From Gonatopus flavifemur (lineage: Eukaryota > Arthropoda > Insecta > Hymenoptera > Dryinidae): a DNA stretch of 64,000 nucleotides. The notes beneath the pieces are model-generated. The model was not told the DNA's origin and ran no database searches. It was given only the letters and a program-made list of their open reading frames with translations. This document shows, piece by piece, positions 54,001 through 64,000 of this stretch (positions within the stretch are counted from its first letter, which is position 1; each line of letters starts with the position of its first letter). A program made the translations under genes and the position numbers. The DNA lies in assembly GCA_018340375.1 (NCBI GenBank), contig JAFFJZ010000002.1, positions 44,660,001-44,724,000 of the forward strand, in the 5' to 3' direction.

Positions 54001-56319
54001 AGCGAGAGAATAACCATTGTCACCAATTTTGAGCTATTCAAATATCAAAAATATCCTTTTTTTTTAATCCTGTACATTGGTTAATTCAAAATTCAATCCA
54101 ATGCACGATAGGTACCAATTCATTCTCAATCATCTTGAATCCAATTTATTTCATTAAATCTAATTGGATTTCTATCGATTTCTATTGGATTCTATCTAAC
54201 CTTTTAACCAGGGTATTCATCACAAATGTGATGCCTCAGTATTCTCATACTTTGTCAATATCTTAATGAATTGATAAATTTTTGATAAGAATGTTGAAAT
54301 CTTCAACAAATATACCGGTGAATTCACTAATAGATTGAATCAAAATTGAATGCAGGATACAAATAGATCTTCTATTCTTAAAGTCCTGTTTAACGTGAAA
54401 TTACATGTTCTATAGAAAATAAAACTATGTCAAAGCATCCACACTTCACTGTAAAAAGTGTGACTTAAATTGCCTGCGTCTGGATTGAAGAATTAACTGA
54501 AATTCAACCTTTTTCATTGTTTCAGCGATTGTTTTTTGTCCTTCTTACTCTATACTCAAAATAGGCTTCTTTTGGGTGCGTTTTAAATTCAGTCGCGGCT
54601 CAATCTGAATGAAAAATTTGCATTTTACAGTTTATATGTATACGAAACTCCAGTAATCGATAAACTAAAATTACTACACATAATGAAAAAAAAACAAGTA
54701 CCAAATTTTTTCTTGTCGAGCATAATCTTCGCGAATGAATAGCATTACGTAAACATTTTTTGTCACACGTGATCGTAATTCATAAGATATCTACGGTAAC
54801 GAAATCGTACGTTTACCACGACGATTATCCATTTATTCGCATAGTATGATCAGCGGCACGGTTGACCAAAGGCATCATCGATGCTTCCGGACAGTAAACT
54901 AGAACTTAATCTACCAATTTATATCATGAAGCAGACACATGTTCGGTCATGTGAAAACTTTCTTTCAAGAGAATCGTGTACGTACAGCAGTTAGTCCAGA
55001 GGCGAAGAACAGATGTTTTCAAATCACTCGATTTGACTTTTAAAAATTTTTATTTATTGTCCCTTTCAGAATCTCCCTACGTGTTGTTCTTCACTTCATC
55101 TTCCAGCATCGTTCAGTCACACGACTCGTAATACCATCACTTGAAAAACGAGAAACAGATTTTTCAATGCATAAACTATACTACACCCCTTGGATTCTAC
55201 GTTGCAATACTTCCACGTGGAAGAATCAAAATTTCTTCCCCGATGAATAGAAAATTCCTTGAAGAATATCTCAAAATTCACACTTAGCTTTAAACAAATC
55301 TATTCAAAAAGGGTTTCAATCGAGTTATCTATCGAAGAGGCTTAAGATTTCAACAAAATCAGCAAGAATTTTTGTTATTTTCCACACAATTTCACATTCG
55401 TTGAGATTAATTGTACATTTTCTTGTTGCACATGATGCATAACAAATTCCTTCTCACTCGCTTTTGTACCTTCGATGGTACCTCATCATTTTTCTTACAC
55501 AAAAAGGTTTTTCCGAGTACCCTAGGCAATCCCAAGTTTCTCAAGTCCCTCTAAGAAGGGTCTTCTTATTGAGGAAGGTTAGAAAGATGCAAAGAAACAC
55601 AGGCGATTGAGGGCTTTAAATCTAGTGAGATTAGACCACACAGTTCTTTTAGGAAGTGTCCCTTTAATCTGCCGGCATCCCTGTGAGATAGTTCAAGAAT
55701 CCTTGGGAAACCGTACGGGAAACTCGTGCGGAAGCCGAAACCCAAAATTTAAAGCTACACCTCTCGTCAACGTGAGAATACACATTGGCAGAATCGTTTT
55801 CCCTTTAAATTCCTAATGATCTCTGAGCGTGAAAACACCTCCAGGTCGGTAGTAGTTGAATAATTACATCATTGTGTTGTGGATAAATAAACGGTTCAAG
55901 AATATACATAGTGTGTCAAATTGACTGCTTTGTTTTCAGTAGATTATCCAATTATAAGACACGATTCATTTGTATTCAATTTTCCACTTGCTCGATTTTA
56001 GAGCTTCTTTCAATTTAATTATAATAATTTCACCATCCTTGGTTCCAGGAGGAAATTGATTCGTACCAGGAGGTATTTTCTCTAACCGGCAATTATACTT
56101 TCTCTTGAAAAAATATTTTTTCCAACGTTCAGAGATGCCACAACCGTCAATTTTTCAAGCTTACGGTCGGCAAACAAGCACACAACGTACATCATTCAAA
56201 ACAGTATTAATTATTAGAAAAGAAGGAATGCGGCTTTTGAGTTTCTAGCTCAACAGCTTATACAATGGAAAAACAAAGACTGGAAGCGAAGAGATGCTAA
56301 AAATCAATTCATAATGAAA
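54001..56319. other. Unique sequence
   Basis: A word patch at 54100-54200 repeats CTATTGGATTCTAT-type units. The 54740-55250 and 55480-55830 parts are slightly richer in GC. No gene or RNA is recognised. Confidence 0.35.
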
Positions 56320-56906
56320 CGTTAAGTGTGCCACTTGATGGATGTCGTGTGCTGAATCAATCATGTTCGATCAAATTCGACCGATCTTCACTTTTCGTGC
56401 GCATGAACAGATGATTATCGATCCTGGTGTGCGAGTGATCGATGTTCCATACGAAACCCGTCAATTCTTATAATATTTGTATACAATCAAGCGTATGGAA
56501 ATACGATGGTACTATCGAGGTATATTTCATACGCTACGATGAATACAGATTTGCATGAAGAAGGTGGTAGGTATTCAGATGTATCATGTCTCGCGAATGA
56601 CCGATTTCAACACGTTTTTTTATTGGAGAATTTAATCGAATTCTAGAATTTTTTTATGGAAAATTCTCCCCTGACGCCTAGTGGACCATCGAGTGATAAT
56701 CGAATAGAAAGGAATGAATTTGTACAGTTGAGGAACGAGCGCCCAATCAAATTGTCGAATTATCAGTTATGGACATCCACGTGGTAGAGAAGTTGAACGT
56801 GGTCTTTTAAACGTTACGAGGAACTTCTCCGGCTCAACATTAACAGTCGTGTCGGCATTTAAAACTCACCTGAGAAGAAGAATACACTTGGAACAGGAAC
56901 GAAGAG

Positions 56907-56914
56907 TGACGTCA
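56907..56914. promoter_or_regulatory. CRE palindrome TGACGTCA
   Basis: An exact consensus for CREB/ATF-type factors, embedded in GAGTGACGTCACATGTG. A second exact copy is at 24871-24878. Confidence 0.35.
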
Positions 56915-57271
56915 CATGTGGCGCTAAATACACGAGTTTCATTTCAGGGAGGAACCGAAAGGAGCTCAGAATGTATAATAAAAATGCACCAAGAGCAGAA
57001 AATATTGAATAAAAGGAGAGATAAGGATGACACGCTTTCCCATCCTTCTCGAAACTACTACCTGTCTCTTTTCTTTCCTCTCTTCCTCTCATTCGCTCTT
57101 TGTTTTTTCCCTTTTCCCGTCTCGACGGTTGTTGTTGGTCGGCAACGCGCTTCTTCTTCCAGTGTGTACTATCTGTGAATGAGTTCTAGGAAGCGCCCAG
57201 GGCCTTGGAACTTGGCCGTGCTTGGTTTGCGTTAGGATAGATTGTACAGCTCCACCCGTCTTTCTCGGCTC

Positions 57272-57301
57272 CTTCTTCTTCTTCTTCTTCTTCTTCTTCT
57301 T
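57272..57301. repeat. (CTT)n microsatellite
   Basis: About ten CTT units inside the island. Confidence 0.95.
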
Positions 57302-57680
57302 CGACTCTTCTTGCTTCCACTCTTCGCCGGTTCGTTCGGTTCCTCCTTGTCGGTCTGAAAAAGTAGTCTCTCTCTATTCATTCACCTTTTTCTTTCTTTT
57401 TCTCAGCCAAATATCTGTTGGTTGGTTGAAGTATAGTTCCCTCTCTTTCTCTCTTTCTTCCTTTCCTCTTCTTTTCCCTCCTCCTTCTGGCCCTTCGCCT
57501 ACTACTCAAATATATAGAGCCTACAAACAATTGTGCTGTAAACTGGCGCTATGTGGTCTTATACTATCTGGCTAGGTCTCCCTTTGACTGGTCCCTTTAA
57601 CTAACTAACCTGCCCGCATATCTGCGACGACCGACAACCAACCAGCCAAACAACCATCCGCTTCTGACATGACGCGATTG

Positions 57681-58605
57681 CTTTGAGTTTAGTTAAATTC
57701 TTTTAGTAGGCTTTTATTCATACCACGCACGTATGATTAAATCTTTCAATCACATCGTTAGAGTAACATTGTGATAGAATCGTGAGAATTACGTGAAAAT
57801 TAACTGCTTGTTGGTGGATGGTATGAAAGCTTGTTGATTTTTTCTCTTTAAGAGGAATAAGTCAATATTTACTGGTATCTATTCTCTGGTGAGTAATGAA
57901 ACATTTTATTGGCCCTTGACTCAATGAAAAGTATGATCTAAAAATAAATATTTACTAAACACCCTCAATTTCTCGTATTCACCTTGGTATAAAATATATG
58001 TACAATTTTTGTCTAACTTTTGTTGAAACCTATAAAAGTCGTACTATGAGTCATGAAACTTCCATTTCTGAGAATTAAAACCCTCATTCATGAAAAATTA
58101 TGCTCACTAAACTTATTTCGAAATTGTTTCTTTACCACAGCGTAAGAACAGTTGATTCGCGATAATGAAAATAAAGTTCTGCAAATAATGCAAATTATTG
58201 ATCTTTCGGTACAAAATCTCAAAATGGGTGGTCTTCTCAGAGACGAGTGAACCTTGAATCAGTTGTCCGAACTGTCTCACTGTTATTCATGACCGATGAG
58301 AATTACATTGAAGAACATTGTGTTTCCAATGATGTACAAGTCCTTTCAAAATCCACACGAACGAGATTTGATCCCAATCAAAATAAAGCTAAGAAATCGA
58401 TAAATTATCTGAATAATAACGTTTTCTTGTTCCAAATTCATTTCGAATTAATTCATGCTTTTTATAATTCATATCATCAATTACGAATTCCATGACAAAC
58501 ATGTTCCCAGAACAGATCCTCGTGGAGACCTTGTGTTTATACTTTTAAGTTCAAATACAACTGGATGTTGTCCGTGACAAACATTTTCAAATGTTTTTCT
58601 CGCAG
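57681..58605. other. AT-rich unique stretch
   Basis: A frame at 58247-58495 shows no family. Nothing else was recognised. Confidence 0.4.
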
Positions 58606-58774
58606 GAAAGCCTTTGGAACGGTTAAGCATGATCATGAAAGACGATACGTTACACAATTCGGAGAACGAAACGAGAAAAAACGATTTTCGTCTCGTGACA
58701 ATTTTGATAATATGACATTCTGTTTGAATTCACAAGGAATGGATAACCGTCCTGATGCCGATGAATTTAATTAA
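58606..58774 (+). CDS. Possible terminal exon, unrecognised
   Basis: TTTTTCTCGCAG, a good acceptor-like sequence, precedes an open stretch ending in TAA at 58774. It would encode about 55 charged residues (KHDHERRYVTQFGERNEKKR, then an acidic tail). No domain is recognised and no poly(A) signal is obvious. It follows the large island by 1 kb on the same strand, which is the only contextual support. Confidence 0.15.
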
Positions 58775-59470
58775 AATTCTCTGACAGGAACATTAAGTAT
58801 CAATGAACTTTACTCGATTCTTTTCACATGCGGAATAGAGAGCGTAAGATATCAATGAATGGTCGTATCACCAGACGCCTCTAACTCACCACCTCGCATA
58901 TAGACTTTAATAGTTGTCGCATGCTTTCGCCGCTGCTCCTGCTGTTACTGGTTTGGTGTCTTGTGTTTAAATTTCACATTCTTCTCGACGCACACGTTTG
59001 TGACGTACGGTGTATACACGTACGTACAACGTGTTTGAAAATTCCTAAACGGATAGGAAAGAATACACTCGTGTCGCTTGCAACTGTTACAACTTTTCTA
59101 TTCTCTCTCTTCTTTCTATCATATTCGATCATCTACAGAATCTATGGGAAGATAATAAATGAAGGGGAGGGAGAAGTGACTTGGATCACATTGATAATTT
59201 CCGTTACGAGTAGGCACGGTAACCAAATCCATCGGTGTTCGAACGTAGACATTAGGACATGAATTTTGAAACACCCTATGGACATGTGTATTCGGATATA
59301 TATGTTAGTTTCTACATGCAAACCTCGTCGCTTTGAATCTCAATCGGCGAATCTAGTTTTTTCCGTTGAAAGAAACAGCTCAAATCTTTCCTCTCTTCTT
59401 CTTGCTCCTTCTCCTCCTTTATCTTTTTCTCGGCCATATTTCAAACTTCAGTCAAGAATTTTACCTTGAG
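58775..59470. promoter_or_regulatory. GC-richer island with pyrimidine-rich parts
   Basis: From 58880 the sequence is CpG-richer (ACGTACGGTGTATACACGTA) and unique. A 113-residue frame (58921-59262) starts with a leucine-rich run resembling a signal peptide but has no further family features. Confidence 0.2.
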
Positions 59471-60249
59471 TGACAGAGAAGGGAAAAAAGAGAAAACCGA
59501 AACATTGTACGTTATATTATGTAAGCACATCACGTAAAGATCGAATCACAAAATCAAATTGTTCAACGATCACTACACGAGTCATGGTAGGCCAATTATA
59601 TCCTGTGTTAGAATTCATAATTGTATTGTAATTTTCTAAGATAAAAGTGAAATGATATTTCATGGAATTCGATTTGTAATTACATAATATACTTGCGGAT
59701 GATAATTCTATGTATACAGTTTATATCAAATGGGTTTTAATTTGATCCTTTATACACTTTTCTCTTGCAAACACCGTTTGTAGTCCTCAAACATGGAAGT
59801 ATCTGTATTCTAAGACATGGTCGATGAATTAGCGTTCATTCTGGAATACTTGAGAATATTATGATTTATGAGAAGCATTATTGTTGTATAATAGAACGAT
59901 CGAAGGTATGTGATGATTGGTGTTGGCGCCGGTTGGTCATTACCATTATGCACTCACTCGCTTGCATAGAAAATAATCTTATAACCTACTGAGAACCGTG
60001 CCTCCATTCGCATTTATAATCATTTATCAAGAAAGTGTTCAAATTGGATGCATAAGCTGTTGGTACAACAAATTCTGATGAAATGGTTTTTTCGCCGCAA
60101 CACACAACTTTTTATGTTCCTGAAGTATTTGAATGATAATGTTGTATTTGTTGAGCCCTGATTAGCGTGGAAAAATCGAGACTCGATCAATCTAAACTGG
60201 AAGTCACATCAAACAGCTGTTAGCTCGTAGCTACTCAAAAGTATTAAAA
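59471..60249. other. Unique stretch, nothing recognised
   Basis: AT-rich apart from GGCGCCGG at 59926. No feature. Confidence 0.4.
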
Positions 60250-60325
60250 ATCGGTGATCGTTGATGCGATAGAGGCTTTGATCCTTCTACGCAGGGCCCA
60301 GGTTCGATCCTCCCTGCACGAAGAA
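60250..60325 (+). other. tRNA-like module
   Basis: GATGCGATAGAGGC (A-box-like) is followed by CCCAGGTTCGATCCTCCC (B-box-like). GCAGGG and CCCTGC bracket the T-arm. No composite ends were found around it. Confidence 0.4.
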
Positions 60326-60779
60326 AATAATCCATTACTTTTTCATGTAGAACACAATAGTTTGTACTGTGCTCCATATCAACGCCAGACCGAGTTTGAT
60401 GAAAATTCATATTCTCACACAGTAAAATAGTTTCCCATAAGGATTATATGTACGTTTTCCAATTCACACAGGAAAAAATTCATGGATTTTCAGGAAAACT
60501 TCTTATTCAATAAATATTGCACTGGACATCATTGTAACTGTGGAGTTTTCTAGAATTAGGTGGAAATACCATAATTTTTCTTGTCAATTCCAATCTGGTC
60601 CGTGGATAGTGAGCTCAGTAATTTCAACTGTATTTTTTTCTCCGTGTGAGAGCCACCTTTTCGTTTACTTCACTGTAATCCGGTTTTCTTCGATAGAGAA
60701 GTCGATAAACACAATTATGACGTTTGTACAGTCAAATTTTGTAGAATATTGTTTTTTTTCTCAGCTCGAAGTAGATTTT
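60326..60779. other. AT-rich stretch with a possible decayed MITE
   Basis: CACACAGGAAAAAATTCATG at 60465 and ATTTTTTTCTCCGTGTG at 60634 could be a pair of ends of the CACGGAGAAA class, but the arms match poorly. Confidence 0.3.
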
Positions 60780-60945
60780 CTGAATATTTGATATTTTTAC
60801 TTATATTCTGAAATATCGTTGCAATATTACTATGGTTGAGAATCGCAAATATGAGATATTGAAGTAATATTGCAACAATATTACCTTGCAGTATTATAAT
60901 ATTATAAAATTCAATTGCTACGATATTACTTGCTGTGTGTGCATA
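60780..60945. repeat. AATATTGCAATATT-word array
   Basis: GAAATATCGTTGCAATATTA, GTAATATTGCAACAATATTA and CTACGATATTACTTGC recur. The right side runs into TGCTGTGTGTGCATAGCC, similar to CCCAGATAGCA-type ends. Confidence 0.5.
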
Positions 60946-61079
60946 GCCGGTCTTAAGCCGCAGGAGACCCGGTTGCTGATATTTTTACCAAGCACCTAAG
61001 TATAGACAAAGTGCCACTGGACAAGGAAAAAGATGTGTAATATTTTCAAATTAGGTCTGGAAAAACAATGGTCACCCGA

Positions 61080-61175
61080 GTGGGAGAATTTACAGAAATA
61101 TGTATAATTTATACATAAATTATATATAAATTATATTGAATTATACATGAATTATATATGATACAATTTTGGAAA
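61080..61175. repeat. TATATAATT-word array
   Basis: ATACATAAATTATATATAA and ATTGAATTATACATGAATTA, as in 49473-49742. Confidence 0.5.
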
Positions 61176-61256
61176 TCTTTCGACTCGAGCGGTTAAGCGG
61201 AGGGACCGATTTGGAGAAATTGGTACAATCGGCTTCAAGTCGGTTGTGTGTAGGCT

Positions 61257-61497
61257 CACTGAAAAACGAATTTAGTTATAGTTACTAAATATCATAATTG
61301 GATATGGAGAAATAAGTATTTAATTATAATTACCGACATACAGATTTACAACTGAAATCCTTGGTTATAGTTACCAAACTTTAGTTATTATTACCAAATC
61401 CTGGTAATATTTACCAAATCTTGGTAGTGATAAACCAATCATATATTTGAGGGAACCAAATTTAATTCGTAACTATAACTAGATTCTTTCATCAGTG
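61257..61497. mobile_element. CACTGAAAAACG foldback MITE
   Basis: CACTGAAAAACGAATTTAGT at the left and CTAGATTCTTTCATCAGTG at the right. TTATAGTTACTAAA and related TTTGGTAA/TTACCAAA words are iterated inside. Confidence 0.75.
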
Positions 61498-61837
61498 TTA
61501 CATTAGTGGGGTCGATTCTTAGAAAACCCGATTCTCTTTTATACAGAATATATGAAATTTTTATCGATGTTGTATAAGAATCTATAAAAACTAAATACTT
61601 TTTCTATAAAAAAAAATTGATTCTGTTCAAACATCGACATCACTGCCCTGAATCGGCTGAATGTTTGGTTATGCGATTAAAAGTTTGTTTAAATAAACCC
61701 TTTGATCTTCAGCCACATAGCTTATTATCAATTATTATAGCAATAAACCGTCAACACAAACAATCACAGGATTGATAAACTAACAACCTAGCCGCTAGCA
61801 TTGTCGAGAGTTGCTTTTAGATAAAACCTACCTTATT

Positions 61838-62006
61838 CCCTAGTAGAAATGCTCTAGTAATTGACGAGTTTTGTGACACTTAACTAACCAGAAACTAAAC
61901 GCTTGCAAGTGCCTCGTGAGGTTCTGGGGAGGTACTTGCGAGTGTCTAGTATTTGGCTAGTTGAGCGTTACAAAACTCGTCAATAACTAGAGTATTTCTA
62001 CTTGGG
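61838..62006. mobile_element. 169-bp hairpin element, CCCTAGTAGAAATGC ends
   Basis: The two halves are almost completely complementary (TGACGAGTTTTGTGACAC against GCGTTACAAAACTCGTCA). The centre is GTGCCTCGTGAGG. GTAGAAAT near both ends also occurs in 32758-32868. Confidence 0.82.
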
Positions 62007-62228
62007 TTAGAAAAATTTAAATGACATTTAATAGCATGTTACGAAACTATTTATATAGTCATGATTCTCAAAAAGAATCTATACTATTTTAAATAGAAAA
62101 TTTCTTGATCCTATTGATGAATTTATTTATTAAATCTCATCATAAATTTATCAAATGTTATAACAAATTTTATGAATTTCGATAACAAATTCTCATATTT
62201 CATAATCATTTCTTGAATTCAACCATCA

Positions 62229-62500
62229 GTTACACTGGGAACCCAATTCCTTAAACTCGAAGGAAATTTCTTCGCCCTCATTCTGATAAATCTTGTTTCC
62301 GATGGAAAAAATAATTCATTTCAATTGAAAGAGTTTTTATTGAATTGAAATCACATTCTTCGAATTCAAGAAGGAATATATTTCTGTTTCAATATGAGAA
62401 TTTTTCTTTCCAATCTGATGAAAACTTTTTCCATTTAACTGAATTCCTTTCCATTGAGAAAAGAATTAATTAAAATTAGTGTACCCCACGTATTTTCGCG
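62229..62500. repeat. GAATTC/TTCAATTGAA-word foldback
   Basis: CACTGGGAACCCAATTCC at the left and AATTAGTGTACCCCA at the right may be ends. The interior repeats TTTCAATTGAAAG, CTTCGAATTCAAG and TGAATTCC. Confidence 0.45.
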
Positions 62501-62508
62501 TATTTTAC

Positions 62509-62957
62509 ACTTAGAAAGAAGAAATTTGCTGTGACAGCAAACTATTTGTTATCAAAGTAATCTAGTTAGCTGCCACAGTGATCTTTTTAGCTGTGGCAGC
62601 AGATAATGTTTGCTCCTCCAGGAAATTCTGGTATTATAGGTTGAAGTAGGGAGAGATGACGCACTTTGCCGCTTCTCTACAGCATAAAATATTATATAAT
62701 ACCTCGGTCACTCAAAAAAAGTATAAAGATTCAATCACAATCTTTGAATCTTCCTTGAGTTACCCTATATAGAATAGCAAGTAAATTTTTCTGGGGAAGC
62801 CAACATTCTTTGCTATCATAGCTAAGAAGTCGCTGTCATGGCTAACAAGATTGCTGTGATAGAAAATAGACTGCTGTCACAGCAAAAACGTGTTTACCTC
62901 AGCGAAAGGTACCCAGCAAAATCAGATTCCGCCGTCACAGCGAATTTTTTTTCTCCC
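62509..62957. mobile_element. GCTGT-word element, longer copy
   Basis: It starts near CACTTAGAAAGAAGAAATTTG and ends GCGAATTTTTTTTCTCCC. It has TTTGCTGTGACAGCAAAC, TAGCTGCCACAGTG, ATTGCTGTGATAG and CTGCTGTCACAGC. About 140 bp of unrelated sequence (62640-62775) enlarges it relative to 13608-13895. Confidence 0.65.
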
Positions 62958-63680
62958 TTTAGTTAACCTTCCGCTGAGCGTTGCAGCCGACTATAAATGA
63001 AGTTTTCTAGAATCATCAAGAGTCGACTAAAGTTCTCAAATTTGATTCCTGTTCTTGTTTCAAATTGTGTCTTTTCGCGATATCTTCGAAATCAATGGCA
63101 TGGAGAAGAGCATGATTGTGTTTCATTTCATCGAAGAAATAATAATGTTCATCGAGTCGAACGAAAAGTTCCTTCCAAACCCGTTGGACAGAGAGGAGTG
63201 TATAATAAGAATAGGGACAGCAACAATTGTTTAATAAAATCTATGAGATATACATATAATAAAGATTATTGTACAGAATGTACCCTTACTATATAATATA
63301 ATGAATTTTATTGTACACGGAAAAAAAAGATATTATACGAATTATCAATACCGGCTTATAAACTTCTAATTAAATTTTCTGATTCCTCTGACTAAAAAAA
63401 GAATAAAAAATATAACTCGCCATATATATTTGATAGATCTGTATAGTTAAGGGAATAATCGGTGTTTAGTAAACATTGTTTTGTCACGGATAACTTCGAA
63501 GAAAGTGAATTTTACAAGAACTGTAGTTCTAAATTCCATAGTATTTCTTACTACTCAACTCTTGTACATTGAATACATGTTCTGTGTGAGTTTCACTTGA
63601 ATATCATATCATTTTAAATAGTGTAGTTGGTGATATATTTATATTTTGTATTGTGGTAGAGAAGACTTCACGCTTATGTA
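62958..63680. other. AT-rich stretch, one orphan MITE end
   Basis: A 99-residue frame (62997-63296) has no recognisable family. TACACGGAAAAAAAAGATA at 63315 is a lone left end of the CACGGAGAAA class. Confidence 0.3.
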
Positions 63681-63683
63681 TAC

Positions 63684-64000
63684 CCTGGTGAAAATGGAGC
63701 GTTCTGGGAAGAGTTACAAAGACGTTATTAGAGAGTCCTATAAGAGTAATCGAAGGGTCAATTCAAAGTATCAGAAGCGTTTCGGAGGAGTCATTTGGCG
63801 GATGTAAAGCGTGCATGAAAGTGAGCCCAAAGAAAGTAAAAAAAAAAGAATTTGCAAAGGGGAATCGAATCAAGAACTTCTGAACTCGGGAGAAAGTCCT
63901 TTACCGCTAGGCTAACATTGGTGATTGAAAAATTGGAACTTTATTTCCCTGATGAACTGTGTCATAAGGGAATGTGCTTTAAATTCAATCTTTCTCATTG
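63684..64000. repeat. Probable composite cut by the window edge
   Basis: TACCCTGGTGAAAATGGAGC at 63682 looks like a CCC-type end beside TA. GAGTCC/AGAGTAATCG-type words follow to about 63820, then a tRNA-like module. The right part is outside the window. Confidence 0.3.
63848..63920 (-). other. tRNA-like module
   Basis: On the minus strand GTTAGCCTAGCGGTAAAGGA (A-box-like) is followed by CTTGATTCGATTCCCCTT (B-box-like) at tRNA-like spacing. Acceptor pairing is poor. Confidence 0.5.

Larger units (their letters stand above)
56320..57680 (+). promoter_or_regulatory. Largest GC-richer island, possible promoter and 5' leader
   Basis: This is the longest repeat-free CpG-richer stretch. It contains a full CRE (56907-56914), pyrimidine-rich runs over 57050-57110 and 57270-57500 and a (CTT)n tract. 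Open frames through the pyrimidine runs are composition artefacts. It would suit a promoter plus leader exon on the plus strand; neither start site nor donor can be fixed by eye. Confidence 0.3.

Noticed and set aside
55670..55760. TCCCTGTGAGATAGTTCAAG as a possible microRNA of the miR-10/miR-125 type
   Set aside because: Only the first bases resemble these families and no matching hairpin arm was found.
57222..57575. 117-residue plus-strand open frame with phenylalanine and serine runs
   Set aside because: The runs come from (CTT)n and CT-rich DNA; no domain.
58921..59262. 113-residue frame with a signal-peptide-like start
   Set aside because: Leucine runs from CTG/CTC-rich island DNA give this look; the rest has no secreted-protein features I can name.
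62997..63296. 99-residue plus-strand frame
   Set aside because: No domain, no splice or promoter support, and AT-rich codons as in surrounding non-coding DNA.

Overview
This window looks like non-coding DNA from an animal nucleus, most likely an insect. It is AT-rich, has no prokaryotic gene layout, and contains a decayed mariner transposase, short elements that duplicate TA on insertion, two hAT-like elements with 8-bp duplications, and many foldback elements. Hymenoptera is a plausible guess but no sequence here proves it. I find no host protein gene that I would defend; three possible exons are listed at low confidence. Nearly all short open frames are repeats or chance.

Layout. 1-8.0 kb: foldback elements, arrays of repeated short words and two possible minus-strand exons. 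8.0-9.1 kb: a GC-richer unique island. 9.2-13.9 kb: GAATTCTT-type elements, a 1.4-kb foldback and two tRNA-like modules. 13.9-15.5 kb: a dead mariner with two MITEs inside its reading frame. 17.3-22.3 kb: two hAT-like elements, each carrying further insertions and each sitting in an older repeat. 23.6-28 kb: a palindrome with a MITE in one arm, and a three-level nest (MITE in tandem-repeat element in MITE). 28.5-31 kb: two AAGATATCTT composites with tRNA-like centres. 31-41 kb: word arrays, MITEs and another composite with a tRNA-like centre. 42-46 kb and 54-60 kb: mostly unique sequence with GC-richer pyrimidine-rich islands that could be promoters, 5' leader exons or enhancers of a gene with long introns. 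46.8-54 kb and 60.8-64 kb: more foldbacks and word arrays.

How it fits together. Two terminal signatures recur. One is CACGGAGAAA (or CACTGAGAAA), usually flanked by TA. The other is CCC...GGG, often as CCCAGATAGCA and also often at TA. Inside many of these elements the sequence is a degenerate array of one short self-complementary word, with a different word for each family: TTGCTGTNACAGCAA, AAGAATTCTT, AAGATATCTT, CCAAGCTTGG, ATCCGGAT, GAGTGNNNNCACTC and others. Several larger composites have the order terminal repeat, word array, centre with a tRNA-like A-box/B-box module, word array, terminal repeat. This class is the main candidate here for something undescribed. All calls are from reading by eye; no alignment, folding or database search was run.
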